Shown here: positions 25,762 to 34,084 of the stretch, one piece after another
How positions within the stretch are numbered: the stretch's first letter is position 1
Layout: each line of letters opens with the position of its first letter
Assembly (NCBI GenBank): GCA_035362835.1
Contig: DAOSDY010000002.1
Span: forward strand, 253,592-317,591
DNA length: 64,000 nucleotides
Direction: 5' to 3'
DNA from: Melioribacteraceae bacterium
GTDB taxonomy: Bacteria; Bacteroidota; Ignavibacteria; Ignavibacteriales; Melioribacteraceae
Translations under genes and position numbers: made by a program
The notes under the pieces: generated by a model
Seen by the model: the letters and a program-made list of their open reading frames with translations, nothing else
Database searches by the model: none
What the model was told of the DNA's origin: nothing

Positions 25762-26600
25762 TGGGCTGGTTTAAAAGGAAAAAAGAAAATATATCGCCGG
25801 ACAGTAAAAAATCAGATATTCCGGATGGGCAGTGGGCTAAGTGTGAGGATTGCAGTGAAATTATTCACAACAAACAGCTTGAAGTAAATTCGTGGGTCTG
25901 TCCTAAGTGTAATTATCATTTCAGAATTGGAAGCGATCAGTATATTTCATTCCTTTTTGATAAAGGTTCATTTAAAGAATATGATAAAAAGATGAAATCG
26001 GGTGATCCCCTTGAATTTACTGATACAAAAAAATATTCAGAAAGAATTAATCTTACAATAAAGAAATCCGGTTTGAACGATGCTGTGAAAACAGGAACCG
26101 GGAAAATTGAGAATAAAAAGGTTGCTTTTGCGTGTATGGATTTCGGATTTATCGGCGGCAGTATGGGATCGGTAGTAGGAGAGAAGATTGCAAGAATTAT
26201 TGACGTGGCTTATCAGGATAAATGCCCTCTGATAATTATCAGTCAGAGCGGCGGCGCCAGAATGATGGAGGGAGCTTTTTCGTTGATGCAAATGGCTAAG
26301 ACGAGCGCGCGCCTGGCAAGACTGGCAGATGCAAAAATTCCTTTCATCTCCATTCTTACAGATCCTACAACAGGAGGAGTTACAGCCAGTTATTCGATGC
26401 TGGGCGATGTTATCATAGCCGAACCGAAAGCATTGATCGGATTTGCCGGTCCAAGAGTTATCAAACAAACAATCGGTAAAGACCTTCCGCAAGGATTTCA
26501 GAGATCCGAGTTTCTGCTCGAAAACGGTTTTGTCGATTTTATTGTGAATAGAAAACAGATGAGGGAGAAAGTCTCTCAACTTATAGAATATTTGACCTGA
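25761..26600 (+). CDS. accD: Acetyl-CoA carboxylase carboxyltransferase subunit beta
   Basis: A 279-residue subunit that, with AccA, moves the carboxyl group from carboxybiotin to acetyl-CoA at the start of fatty-acid synthesis. The N-terminal zinc ribbon is present as C-x2-C (CEDC) and C-x2-C (CPKC). The crotonase-like core has FIGGSMGSVVGEKIAR, IIISQSGGARMMEGAFSLMQM and DPTTGGVTASYSMLGD. It is the last gene of the run beginning at sprA. Its TGA stop is immediately adjacent to the stop of the convergent cysteine desulfurase gene. A biotin ligase gene, which charges the carboxylase carrier, is nearby on the other strand. Confidence 0.95.
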   Translation: MGWFKRKKENISPDSKKSDIPDGQWAKCEDCSEIIHNKQLEVNSWVCPKCNYHFRIGSDQYISFLFDKGSFKEYDKKMKSGDPLEFTDTKKYSERINLTIKKSGLNDAVKTGTGKIENKKVAFACMDFGFIGGSMGSVVGEKIARIIDVAYQDKCPLIIISQSGGARMMEGAFSLMQMAKTSARLARLADAKIPFISILTDPTTGGVTASYSMLGDVIIAEPKALIGFAGPRVIKQTIGKDLPQGFQRSEFLLENGFVDFIVNRKQMREKVSQLIEYLT

Positions 26601-27755
26601 TCAGATCCTTAATTTCCTTGCCAGATTTGACAGAACGTCCAGAGCGTAATTCACCTCTTCAATTGTATTTTCATTCGAGAAAGAGAATCTGATCGTTCCT
26701 TTAGCATCAGCTTCGGATTTCCCGCTCGCTAATATTACATGAGAAGGCTTCAATGTACCTGAAGTACAGGCAGCGCCGTTTGATGCGGCAACACCGTTAA
26801 TATCCAGAAACATCAGTATCGCTTCCGCATCAATTCTGTAATAACCGGCACTGAATGTGATGCTTAAAATATAGGGATGAGCATCTTCGCCCCCGTTCAG
26901 AATTATTCCGTCTTTGTCGATGTTGGAAAGACCCTTAATAAACTCGCTTCTAATTCCGGTTACATGTTCAAAATTCTGTTTCATTTCATTTTGAGCTAAT
27001 CGCACAGCTTCGGCAAATCCAAGAATTGACGCAACATTCTCCGTCCCACCTCTTCTATTCCTTTCCTGCGAACCACCTGTAATTAATGGAGTAATCGGAG
27101 TACCGCTTTTTATATATGTGAAGCCGGCTCCTTTAGGTCCGTATATTTTGTGTGAAGAAGCTGATAATGAATCAACTCCTAAGTTCCGGACATCAATAGG
27201 AATCTTTGCAAAGCTTTGGACGGCATCTGTATGAAAATACACATTTTCACTTTTGCATAAAGGGGACAGAGATTTAATATCGTTAATTGAACCGGATTCA
27301 TTATTGATGTGTATTAATGAAACAAAAGAAGTTTTTTCGTCTAAACTTTTCTTAAGAGTTTCTAATTCAACTCTTGTTTCAGCATTAACTGGCAGGAAAC
27401 AGGAATTAAGACCGTATGCGGATAATTTTTCAGCAGAGTCGATAATGCTATGATGATCGGCTTTAGAGACTATTAATTTGTTCCGTCGGCTTTCTTTTAA
27501 TTCGGCAATCGGAATCCCATAAATCACAAAATTGTTAGATTCGGTTCCGCCGCTTGTAAAATAGATTTCACTGGAATCGGCACCAATAAAATTCGCAATC
27601 GTTTCTCTTGCATCTTCAATTAATACCCGGGCTCTCCTCCCGAATGAATGCGCCGAAGAGGGATTCCCGAAATCTTCAGCGAGGTTTTTTTTTATAATCT
27701 CTATAACTCTGGGATGCGGTCTTGTAGTGGCGGCGTTGTCAAAATATACATTCAT
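26601..27755 (-). CDS. Cysteine desulfurase (NifS/IscS-like)
   Basis: A 384-residue PLP enzyme that removes sulfur from cysteine for Fe-S clusters or tRNA thiolation. The PLP lysine is in SASSHKIYGPKGAGF; the persulfide cysteine is in NGAACTSGTLKPSHV. Other markers are YFDNAATT at the start, FTSGGTESNN and HTDAVQSFAKIPIDV. It belongs to the class I branch by its overall layout. It is encoded just after the biotin ligase gene (20 bases) on the minus strand. The stop codon abuts that of accD with no intergenic base. The specific role (IscS, NifS or a MnmA partner) is not determined. Confidence 0.9.
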   Translation of the reverse strand: MNVYFDNAATTRPHPRVIEIIKKNLAEDFGNPSSAHSFGRRARVLIEDARETIANFIGADSSEIYFTSGGTESNNFVIYGIPIAELKESRRNKLIVSKADHHSIIDSAEKLSAYGLNSCFLPVNAETRVELETLKKSLDEKTSFVSLIHINNESGSINDIKSLSPLCKSENVYFHTDAVQSFAKIPIDVRNLGVDSLSASSHKIYGPKGAGFTYIKSGTPITPLITGGSQERNRRGGTENVASILGFAEAVRLAQNEMKQNFEHVTGIRSEFIKGLSNIDKDGIILNGGEDAHPYILSITFSAGYYRIDAEAILMFLDINGVAASNGAACTSGTLKPSHVILASGKSEADAKGTIRFSFSNENTIEEVNYALDVLSNLARKLRI

Positions 27756-27775
27756 TAATTGTTCAACCTTTCCCG

Positions 27776-28543
27776 TTACCTCAGACTTACATCGCCGAAA
27801 TGAATCTTTTCCAACTTATCGGCAACCTTCAAAATTAGAAATCCATCTTCGTCTATATCATTAAATATTCCGGTTCGGATTTTATCCTCTTCAATTATCT
27901 TGATCCGCTCGCCGATAAGTTTGCATCTGTTGCGCCAGTCATTAAGAATTTTTTCCGGGTCTTTTTTCCAGATGTCAACAATATCTTCAAACAGATTTAA
28001 CACTTCGCTTAAAACCCTTTCTCTGCTTACTATCGATTTAAATTCTTTTCTAATTGAAGTCGGTTGTATATCAAATTTACCGGGGAAGTTAGGTTGATTT
28101 ACGTTAATCCCGACTCCAACAACCACTTTATTTATCTTATTCCCCTTGGAAGTGGACTCAAGTAAAATTCCCGAGATTTTTTTCTTGTCCACCAGAACAT
28201 CATTAGGCCATTTCAATTCAACATTTAACTGAAATAGATTTTCAAGAGCCTGAGCAACTGCCAGCGATGAACCGAGATTAATCAGATTTATCTTCTTCTC
28301 TTTAAAATCCTCTTTCAACAGTATTGAAAAAGTTAAATTCTGTCCGGAATTACTTATCCAAATTCTTTCTTTGCGTCCTCTCCCTTTTGTTTGATGTTCG
28401 GCCAATAATACTGTACCGTTCTGGCCGAATTCTTTGCTGGACAATAAGGTGGAGTTTGTTGATTCAACTTCGTCGCTGTAAATAAAATTCCTACCGATAA
28501 ATTCGGTGTCTAGCTTAATATCAAATTCTTCAATATTGAACAC
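27776..28543 (-). CDS. birA: Biotin--[acetyl-CoA-carboxylase] ligase
   Basis: A 255-residue monofunctional biotin protein ligase. The biotinyl-AMP loop is GRGRKERIW, followed by WPNDVLVDKKKISGILLE and VVGVGINVN, all signature elements. It lacks the N-terminal winged-helix domain of E. coli BirA, so it should biotinylate the carrier protein without acting as a repressor. A small C-terminal domain is present. The nearby accD gene fits the pathway. The ATG at 28543 has GGAGGAAAG about six bases upstream. It is divergent from the hsp20-dnaK operon across 223 bases. Confidence 0.92.
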   Translation of the reverse strand: MFNIEEFDIKLDTEFIGRNFIYSDEVESTNSTLLSSKEFGQNGTVLLAEHQTKGRGRKERIWISNSGQNLTFSILLKEDFKEKKINLINLGSSLAVAQALENLFQLNVELKWPNDVLVDKKKISGILLESTSKGNKINKVVVGVGINVNQPNFPGKFDIQPTSIRKEFKSIVSRERVLSEVLNLFEDIVDIWKKDPEKILNDWRNRCKLIGERIKIIEEDKIRTGIFNDIDEDGFLILKVADKLEKIHFGDVSLR

Positions 28544-28702
28544 GCTTTCCTCCGGTGCTTATGAATTTAAGTCGCTACATCTGCCAAAAATTCTACAATA
28601 CATTGACATCCTGACAAAATTATATGTCTGCAAAATTTCTTTGTAAATCTTGGATGTCTCTAAGTTGTTATAATGTAATGAGTTAAATAAAATTAAATTT
28701 CT

Positions 28703-28717
28703 TGGCATAAGGATTGT
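28703..28717 (+). promoter_or_regulatory. Possible sigma-54-like promoter before hsp20
   Basis: TGGCATA-AGGA-TTGT matches the spacing of the sigma-54 consensus TGGCACG-N4-TTGC, with GG and TTG retained, but the last invariant C replaced by T. It lies 50 bases before the first Hsp20 start. No CIRCE element (TTAGCACTC pairs) is visible. Treat as a weak candidate. Confidence 0.25.
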
Positions 28718-28766
28718 AAAAGTTATAGAAAACATTCAAAAGTAAAAACAATATCAGGAGGTTAAA

Positions 28767-29201
28767 ATGACACTTATCAAATTTGAACCATTAAGAGAAT
28801 TCGAAAGTATTCACGACAGAATCCAGAGATACTTCGATGATTTCTCAAATTTCGGATTTCAATTTTCCGACAATTTTAATCCGAGAATAGATGTTTCAGA
28901 AGATGAGAAGACATACAACGTAATTGCTGAAATCCCCGGAATTAAAAAAGAGAATCTGAAAATCACATTACAAGATAACATTTTGACAATTGAAGGGGAA
29001 AAGAAAAAAGAAGAAGATTCAAAAGAAAAAAATTATTACAGATCCGAGAGAATTTTCGGAAGTTTTAAGAGATGTTTCACTCTGCCTTCGGAAGTTGATT
29101 CCGAAAAAGTGGATGCTAAGTTCGAAGACGGAGTTCTTAGTGTCAGTTTGAAAAAACTTGAACCGCAACCTAAGAAGGAAAAAGTAATTGAGCTGAAGTA
29201 A
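28767..29201 (+). CDS. Small heat-shock protein (Hsp20/alpha-crystallin)
   Basis: A 144-residue ATP-independent holdase. The alpha-crystallin domain spans about residues 38-130, with PRIDVSEDEKTYNVIAEIPG, the edge block GSFKRCFTLPSEVD, and DGVLSVSLKK near the end. The C-terminus is short and Lys/Glu-rich. The start has a strong AGGAGG seven bases upstream. It is the first gene of hsp20-dnaK-hsp20. A hairpin (29190-29213) overlaps its stop codon. The two Hsp20 proteins here are only distantly alike and may form mixed oligomers or serve different conditions. Confidence 0.92.
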   Translation: MTLIKFEPLREFESIHDRIQRYFDDFSNFGFQFSDNFNPRIDVSEDEKTYNVIAEIPGIKKENLKITLQDNILTIEGEKKKEEDSKEKNYYRSERIFGSFKRCFTLPSEVDSEKVDAKFEDGVLSVSLKKLEPQPKKEKVIELK

Positions 29202-29213
29202 AAGCTTCAGCTC
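29190..29213 (+). terminator. Hairpin at the hsp20/dnaK junction (attenuator or processing site)
   Basis: Arms GAGCTGAAG (29190-29198) and CTTCAGCTC (29205-29213) span the hsp20 stop codon. Only TTCT follows, so full termination is unlikely; it may lower read-through into dnaK or protect the upstream message. Confidence 0.45.
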
Positions 29214-29251
29214 TTCTAAAAAATTTTCAACTTAATTAAAAGGATAAGCAA

Positions 29252-31180
29252 ATGGGAAAGATTATAGGAATTGATTTAGGGACAACTAATTCTTGCGTTG
29301 CTGTTATGGAAGGTAATGAACCTGTTGTTATACCTAATTCCGAAGGTGGAAGAACCACTCCTTCTGTTGTTGCATTCACTAAGACCGGTGAACGTCTGGT
29401 TGGTCAACCCGCTAAAAGGCAGGCTGTTACCAATCCGCGTAATACGATTTTTTCTATCAAAAGATTCATGGGAAGAAGACTTGATGAAGTTGATACTGAA
29501 ACAAAAGAAGTCCCTTATGAAGTGGTTGGCGGCGACAACGGATCCGCACGAGTTAAAATAACTGACCGTCTCTATTCTCCGCCGGAAATTTCCTCAATGG
29601 TTCTGCAGAAAATGAAAAAGACTGCTGAAGATTATCTCGGTCAGGAGATAACCGAAGCGGTTATTACTGTACCGGCCTATTTTAACGATGCTCAAAGGCA
29701 GGCGACAAAGGATGCCGGAGAAATTGCCGGATTGAAAGTAAAAAGGATTATTAACGAGCCAACAGCTGCAGCATTGGCTTACGGCCTGGATAAAAAACAT
29801 AAGGATCAGATTGTTGCTGTCTATGATCTTGGCGGTGGAACATTCGATATCTCAATTTTACAGATTGGTGAAGGCGTCTTTGAAGTAAAGTCAACTAACG
29901 GTGATACACACCTTGGCGGCGATGATTTCGACCAGAGACTTATCGACTTTCTTGCCGACGAGTTTAAAAAACAGGAAGGCATTGATTTACGCAAAGACCC
30001 GATGGCACTTCAGAGATTGAAAGAAGCTGCTGAAAAAGCTAAGATCGAACTTTCGTCTTCCGTGCAGACAGATGTTAATCTGCCGTTTATTACAGCTACT
30101 CAGGACGGCCCGAAGCATCTTAATATTACATTAACGCGTTCAAAGTTTGAACAGCTTGTAGACGATCTTTTCCAGAGGACCGTCGGACCTTGCGAAAAAG
30201 CTATTAAAGATGCCGGCTTGTCTGCTTCTCAAATTGATGAAGTAATACTTGTAGGCGGTTCAACCAGAATCCCAAAGGTTCAGGAAATTGTAAAAAAGAT
30301 CTTCGGTAAAGAGCCTCACAAAGGCGTTAATCCGGATGAGGTAGTTGCAGTAGGCGCTGCTATTCAGGGCGGTGTTCTTGCCGGCGACGTTAAAGATGTA
30401 TTGCTTCTTGATGTAACTCCACTTTCGCTCGGTATAGAAACACTGGGAGGAGTAATGACAGTGCTGATTCAGTCCAACACTACAATTCCAACCAGGAAGA
30501 GCGAAGTCTTTTCCACAGCTTCAGATAATCAGCCTTCAGTGGAAATTCATATTCTTCAGGGTGAAAGACCGATGGCCGCAGATAACCGTACTCTCGGAAG
30601 ATTTCACCTGGATGGACTTCCGCCAGCACCTCGCGGCATACCTCAGATCGAAGTATCATTCGATATCGATGCTAATGGAATTCTGAATGTGTTTGCGAAA
30701 GATAAAGCAACCAATAAAGAACAGAGTATTAGGATTACGTCTTCCAGCGGATTATCTAAAGATGAAGTGGAGAAAATGAAACAACAGGCAAAAGAACATG
30801 CTGCTGAAGACAAGAAAAAGAAAGAAGGCGTTGAAATAAGAAATAATGCAGATAATCTGGTTTTTCAAACTAAAAAACAGATTCAGGAACTTGGCGATAA
30901 AGTCCCGGCTGATGTCAAGAGCAGACTTGAAAACGAAATAACAAAAGTTGAAGATGCGCTGAAGACCAATGATTCCGATGCAATTAAATCGGCTACCGAA
31001 GGCTTAACAAAAGTCTGGAATGAAGTTGCACAGAATTTATACCAGCAGCAGGGCGATCCTGCAGGTCAGCAGCAAACTGCCGAGCAGCCGCAGGCTGAGA
31101 ACCAGCAGCAATCTCAAAAGAAAGACGATAAAGAAGTGCAGGACGCTTCTTACGAAGTAGTAGACGATGACAAAAAGTAA
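29252..31180 (+). CDS. dnaK: Chaperone DnaK (Hsp70)
   Basis: A 642-residue Hsp70 chaperone. The N-terminal ATPase opens with GKIIGIDLGTTNSCVAV. Other signatures are VYDLGGGTFDISIL and VILVGGSTRIPKVQ. The substrate-binding domain begins near residue 390 (LLLDVTPLSLGIET). The C-terminal lid ends in a Gln-rich tail and a short acidic end (VVDDDKK) in place of the common EEVD-like terminus. The gene lies between two Hsp20 genes and has no grpE or dnaJ beside it, so its co-chaperones must be encoded elsewhere. Confidence 0.97.
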   Translation: MGKIIGIDLGTTNSCVAVMEGNEPVVIPNSEGGRTTPSVVAFTKTGERLVGQPAKRQAVTNPRNTIFSIKRFMGRRLDEVDTETKEVPYEVVGGDNGSARVKITDRLYSPPEISSMVLQKMKKTAEDYLGQEITEAVITVPAYFNDAQRQATKDAGEIAGLKVKRIINEPTAAALAYGLDKKHKDQIVAVYDLGGGTFDISILQIGEGVFEVKSTNGDTHLGGDDFDQRLIDFLADEFKKQEGIDLRKDPMALQRLKEAAEKAKIELSSSVQTDVNLPFITATQDGPKHLNITLTRSKFEQLVDDLFQRTVGPCEKAIKDAGLSASQIDEVILVGGSTRIPKVQEIVKKIFGKEPHKGVNPDEVVAVGAAIQGGVLAGDVKDVLLLDVTPLSLGIETLGGVMTVLIQSNTTIPTRKSEVFSTASDNQPSVEIHILQGERPMAADNRTLGRFHLDGLPPAPRGIPQIEVSFDIDANGILNVFAKDKATNKEQSIRITSSSGLSKDEVEKMKQQAKEHAAEDKKKKEGVEIRNNADNLVFQTKKQIQELGDKVPADVKSRLENEITKVEDALKTNDSDAIKSATEGLTKVWNEVAQNLYQQQGDPAGQQQTAEQPQAENQQQSQKKDDKEVQDASYEVVDDDKK

Positions 31181-31206
31181 GTTTCAACAAGTAAAAGGAG
31201 ATAAAC

Positions 31207-31599
31207 ATGGTACAAAATAAAGAAGCAGTTGAAGTAAGACCCTCAAGAAGCTGGGATGAAGCTCTTGAAAGAGAATCGTGGATTGCCCCTTCGATCGATA
31301 TATTCGAAACAGCAGACGATTATTTCTTAACGGCTTATCTTCCCGGCGTAACAAAAGAGAATGTTAAAATTAAACTTGAAGACGGTAATCTGGTTATTAT
31401 GGGTCGTATTGATTTTGAAACTATGGTTAACCGCAAATACATTCTTAAAGAGATGGAAATCGGCAATTTCTATCGCAGGTTCAAAATCTCTGAGAGCATT
31501 GATGAATCTAAGGTAGACGCGAAGCTGGAAAACGGAATACTGAATGTAAAACTTCCGAAACATGAGCGGATTAAACCGAAGACTATCGAAATAAAGTAA
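31207..31599 (+). CDS. Second small heat-shock protein (Hsp20/alpha-crystallin)
   Basis: A 130-residue Hsp20. The alpha-crystallin core covers about residues 28-122: PSIDIFETADDYFLTAYLPG, then YRRFKISESIDESKVDAKLENG and ILNVKLPKHE. It is shorter than the first copy, and its N-terminal arm includes a Trp-rich stretch (RSWDEALERESWIAP). ATG 31207 has AAAAGGAG ten bases upstream. It ends the hsp20-dnaK-hsp20 operon, followed by an intrinsic terminator. Confidence 0.9.
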   Translation: MVQNKEAVEVRPSRSWDEALERESWIAPSIDIFETADDYFLTAYLPGVTKENVKIKLEDGNLVIMGRIDFETMVNRKYILKEMEIGNFYRRFKISESIDESKVDAKLENGILNVKLPKHERIKPKTIEIK

Positions 31600-31624
31600 T
31601 TCACGATAAGGCCATAAAACTTAA

Positions 31625-31650
31625 AACCCCGACCAAAATCGGGGTTTTTT
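31625..31650 (+). terminator. Intrinsic terminator after the dnaK operon
   Basis: Stem AACCCCGA / TCGGGGTT with loop CCAAAA, then a T run (TTTTTT). It ends right before the convergent tRNA gene. Confidence 0.85.
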
Positions 31651-31651
31651 G

Positions 31652-31725
31652 TGGGCCCAGAAGGACTTGAACCTCCGACCCGCTGATTATGAGTCAGCTG
31701 CTCTAACCAACTGAGCTATGGGCCC
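31652..31725 (-). tRNA. tRNA with CAT anticodon (Met or Ile2)
   Basis: A 74-nt cloverleaf on the minus strand: acceptor GGGCCCA/TGGGCCC, D-loop AGCTCAGTTGGTTAGAG, anticodon loop ACTCATAA and T-arm GGTTCAAGTCC. The CAT anticodon could be elongator Met or lysidine-modified Ile. The arm GCTGACTCATAATCAGC does not settle it. Discriminator A; no encoded CCA. Confidence 0.92.
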
Positions 31726-31889
31726 TTAAAAGTGATGCAAAAATAGTGCTTTCAGTCTCCCGATGCAAATTTCCTGTAAAAACTTTATAAAACGACTGGG
31801 AATTTTTTTATCAATTGTTTTAATTATCCGTCTCAGTTATTAAATATTGCAATAATCCCTAAAAATAGATTATATTTGCACTCAATTTT

Positions 31890-31975
31890 GCCGGGGTGGC
31901 GGAATTGGTAGACGCACAGGACTTAAAATCCTGTGGGTGTTAACACCCGTGCCGGTTCGAGTCCGGCCCTCGGTA
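31890..31975 (+). tRNA. tRNA-Leu (TAA)
   Basis: An 86-nt class II tRNA with a long variable arm (GGGTGTTAACACCC). Anticodon TAA in ACTTAAAAT; T-arm GGTTCGAGTCC. Discriminator A, as required for Leu; no encoded CCA. Confidence 0.95.
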
Positions 31976-32023
31976 CTTAATAATTATTCTGATAGGCGTA
32001 GATAAAATGACGCGTTAATTTTC

Positions 32024-32097
32024 GGGTTCTTAGCTCAGTTGGCTAGAGCGTCTGCTTGACGTGCAGAAGGTCATAGGTTCGAATCCTATAGAACCCA
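32024..32097 (+). tRNA. tRNA-Val (GAC)
   Basis: A 74-nt cloverleaf: acceptor GGGTTCT/AGAACCC, anticodon loop CTTGACGTG with GAC, T-arm GGTTCGAATCC. It lies 48 bases past tRNA-Leu. Discriminator A; no encoded CCA. Confidence 0.94.
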
Positions 32098-32105
32098 CAA
32101 ACAAT

Positions 32106-32128
32106 CGGAGGCTACTCCGTTTTTTTTT
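32106..32128 (+). terminator. Intrinsic terminator after tRNA-Val
   Basis: Stem CGGAG/CTCCG with a GCTA loop and nine T residues, directly after tRNA-Val and just before thrS. Possibly it also limits read-through into thrS. Confidence 0.75.
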
Positions 32129-32141
32129 ACTTCGATATTAC

Positions 32142-34073
32142 ATGGAAAATATAAAAATAACATTACCCGACGGTTCAGTAAGAGAGTTCGAAAAAGGGAT
32201 CAGTGCTTTTGAAATTGCACAGAAGATTTCTCAGAAACTTGCCGAAGATGCGCTGGTAGCTAAAGTTAATGGCGTTGTTAAGGATCTCACAACACGAATT
32301 TACTGTGATTCCAACCTTCAAATCCTAACTTTCGATTCTTTAGAAGGGAAGGAAACTTACTGGCACTCTACTTCGCATCTGATGGCTCATGCGATTCAGT
32401 CGATCTATCCCGAAGCTAAATTCGGCGTAGGACCTGCAATCGACGCAGGATTCTATTATGATATCGATATTAATTCGATCCTGACTGATGAAGATTTGAT
32501 CAAGATCGAAAATAAAATGCTTGAAATTACAAAAGAGAAGAATCCGTTTAAGAGAACTGAACTCAGTAAAGCAGATGCAGTAAAGTTTTTTAAGAATAAA
32601 GGTGATAATTATAAACTCGAGATTCTAAGCGAACTGGACGATCAGAACGAAATTATAAGCATTTACGATGAAGGTGAATTCACCGATCTTTGCACCGGTC
32701 CGCATATACCGGACGTGGGCAGAATCAAATATTTGAAACTTCTCAACGTTTCCGGCTCCTACTGGCGCGGTGACGAAAAGAATAAAAGAATGCAGAGAAT
32801 CTACGGAATCTCTTTCCCCAAGAAAAAGATGCTGGATGATTATCTACTCTTTCTGGAGGAAGCTAAGAAGAGAGATCACCGCAAACTCGGAAAGCAACTC
32901 GACCTTTTCAGCATTCATGAAGAAGCCGGTGCCGGATTGATTTACTGGCATCCTAAAGGTGCAAGAATTAGAAATACTGTTGAGACTTTCTGGCGGAAGG
33001 AACATCTTGATAACGGTTACGATCTTCTCTATTCCCCTCACATGGGAAAAAGCTGGCTCTGGGAAACCAGTGGCCACCTCGGTTTCTACAAGGAGAGTAT
33101 GTATTCGCCGATGAATATTGATGAACAGGATTATTATGTTAAACCGATGAATTGCCCGTTCCACATAATGATTTACAAATCAAAACTTTACTCTTACAGA
33201 GATCTTCCTTTGAGATGGGCAGAACTCGGTACTGTTTACCGTTATGAAAAGAGCGGGGTTCTTCACGGACTCTTGCGGGTCCGCGGTTTTACTCAGGATG
33301 ATGCTCATATCTTCTGTACTAGAGAACAGATTGAGGATGAAGTAATTGAAGTACTGCGGTTCTCCAGAAGTATTCTGCTAGCATTCGGATTTACAGATTT
33401 AAAATTTTTCATTGCTACGAAGCCTGAAGGTTCAGTAGGTGACGATAGTCTCTGGCAGACTGCTACAAATTCTCTAAAGAATGCTCTGGCAAGGGAAAAT
33501 GTTGAATACGAAATTGATGAAGGCGGCGGAGCTTTTTACGGCCCCAAAATCGATATTAAAATAAAAGATGCTCTTGGACGCGAGTGGCAGTTGAGTACAA
33601 TCCAATTTGATTTTAACCTTCCTCAAAGATTCGAAATGAAATATATTGGCGAGGACGGCAAAGAACATCAGCCTTATATGGTTCATCGTGCTCTGCTCGG
33701 TTCAATCGAAAGGTTTATGGGAATCTTGATAGAACATTATGGCGGCGCATTCCCAACCTGGCTCGCACCGGTTCAGGTTGCAGTAATACCCGTATCTCAA
33801 AACTATTTTGATTATGCAAAGAAAGTAACCGATTCATTGTCAGCTGAAGGAATAATTGTAGAATTTGATCAAAGAAACGAAAAGATCGGTTATAAAATCA
33901 GAGATTGGGAAACACAAAAAGTCCCGTATATGCTTATTGTTGGTGAAAAGGAAAAAGAATCAGGCACAGTATCGGTAAGACAGCATAAAGTCGGAGATAA
34001 AGGAAGTATTCCGCTGGATGAGTTTAAAACTCAAATAATCCATGAAATAAAGGACAGGATTAATCACAATTAA
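32142..34073 (+). CDS. thrS: Threonine--tRNA ligase
   Basis: A 643-residue class II synthetase. The N-terminal TGS domain (ITLPDGSVREFEKG) is at residues 4-17. The editing domain has HSTSHLMAHA. The catalytic core has MNCPFH and the zinc ligands Cys and His, and the anticodon-binding domain starts near residue 540 (APVQVAVIPVS). ATG 32142 is chosen because the TGS domain starts at once; upstream in-frame codons lie within the tRNA-Val gene. There is no strong ribosome-binding site. infC follows after 11 bases. The thrS-infC-rpmI-rplT-pheS-pheT order is widely conserved. Confidence 0.96.
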   Translation: MENIKITLPDGSVREFEKGISAFEIAQKISQKLAEDALVAKVNGVVKDLTTRIYCDSNLQILTFDSLEGKETYWHSTSHLMAHAIQSIYPEAKFGVGPAIDAGFYYDIDINSILTDEDLIKIENKMLEITKEKNPFKRTELSKADAVKFFKNKGDNYKLEILSELDDQNEIISIYDEGEFTDLCTGPHIPDVGRIKYLKLLNVSGSYWRGDEKNKRMQRIYGISFPKKKMLDDYLLFLEEAKKRDHRKLGKQLDLFSIHEEAGAGLIYWHPKGARIRNTVETFWRKEHLDNGYDLLYSPHMGKSWLWETSGHLGFYKESMYSPMNIDEQDYYVKPMNCPFHIMIYKSKLYSYRDLPLRWAELGTVYRYEKSGVLHGLLRVRGFTQDDAHIFCTREQIEDEVIEVLRFSRSILLAFGFTDLKFFIATKPEGSVGDDSLWQTATNSLKNALARENVEYEIDEGGGAFYGPKIDIKIKDALGREWQLSTIQFDFNLPQRFEMKYIGEDGKEHQPYMVHRALLGSIERFMGILIEHYGGAFPTWLAPVQVAVIPVSQNYFDYAKKVTDSLSAEGIIVEFDQRNEKIGYKIRDWETQKVPYMLIVGEKEKESGTVSVRQHKVGDKGSIPLDEFKTQIIHEIKDRINHN

Positions 34074-34084
34074 GGAGGTATTCT

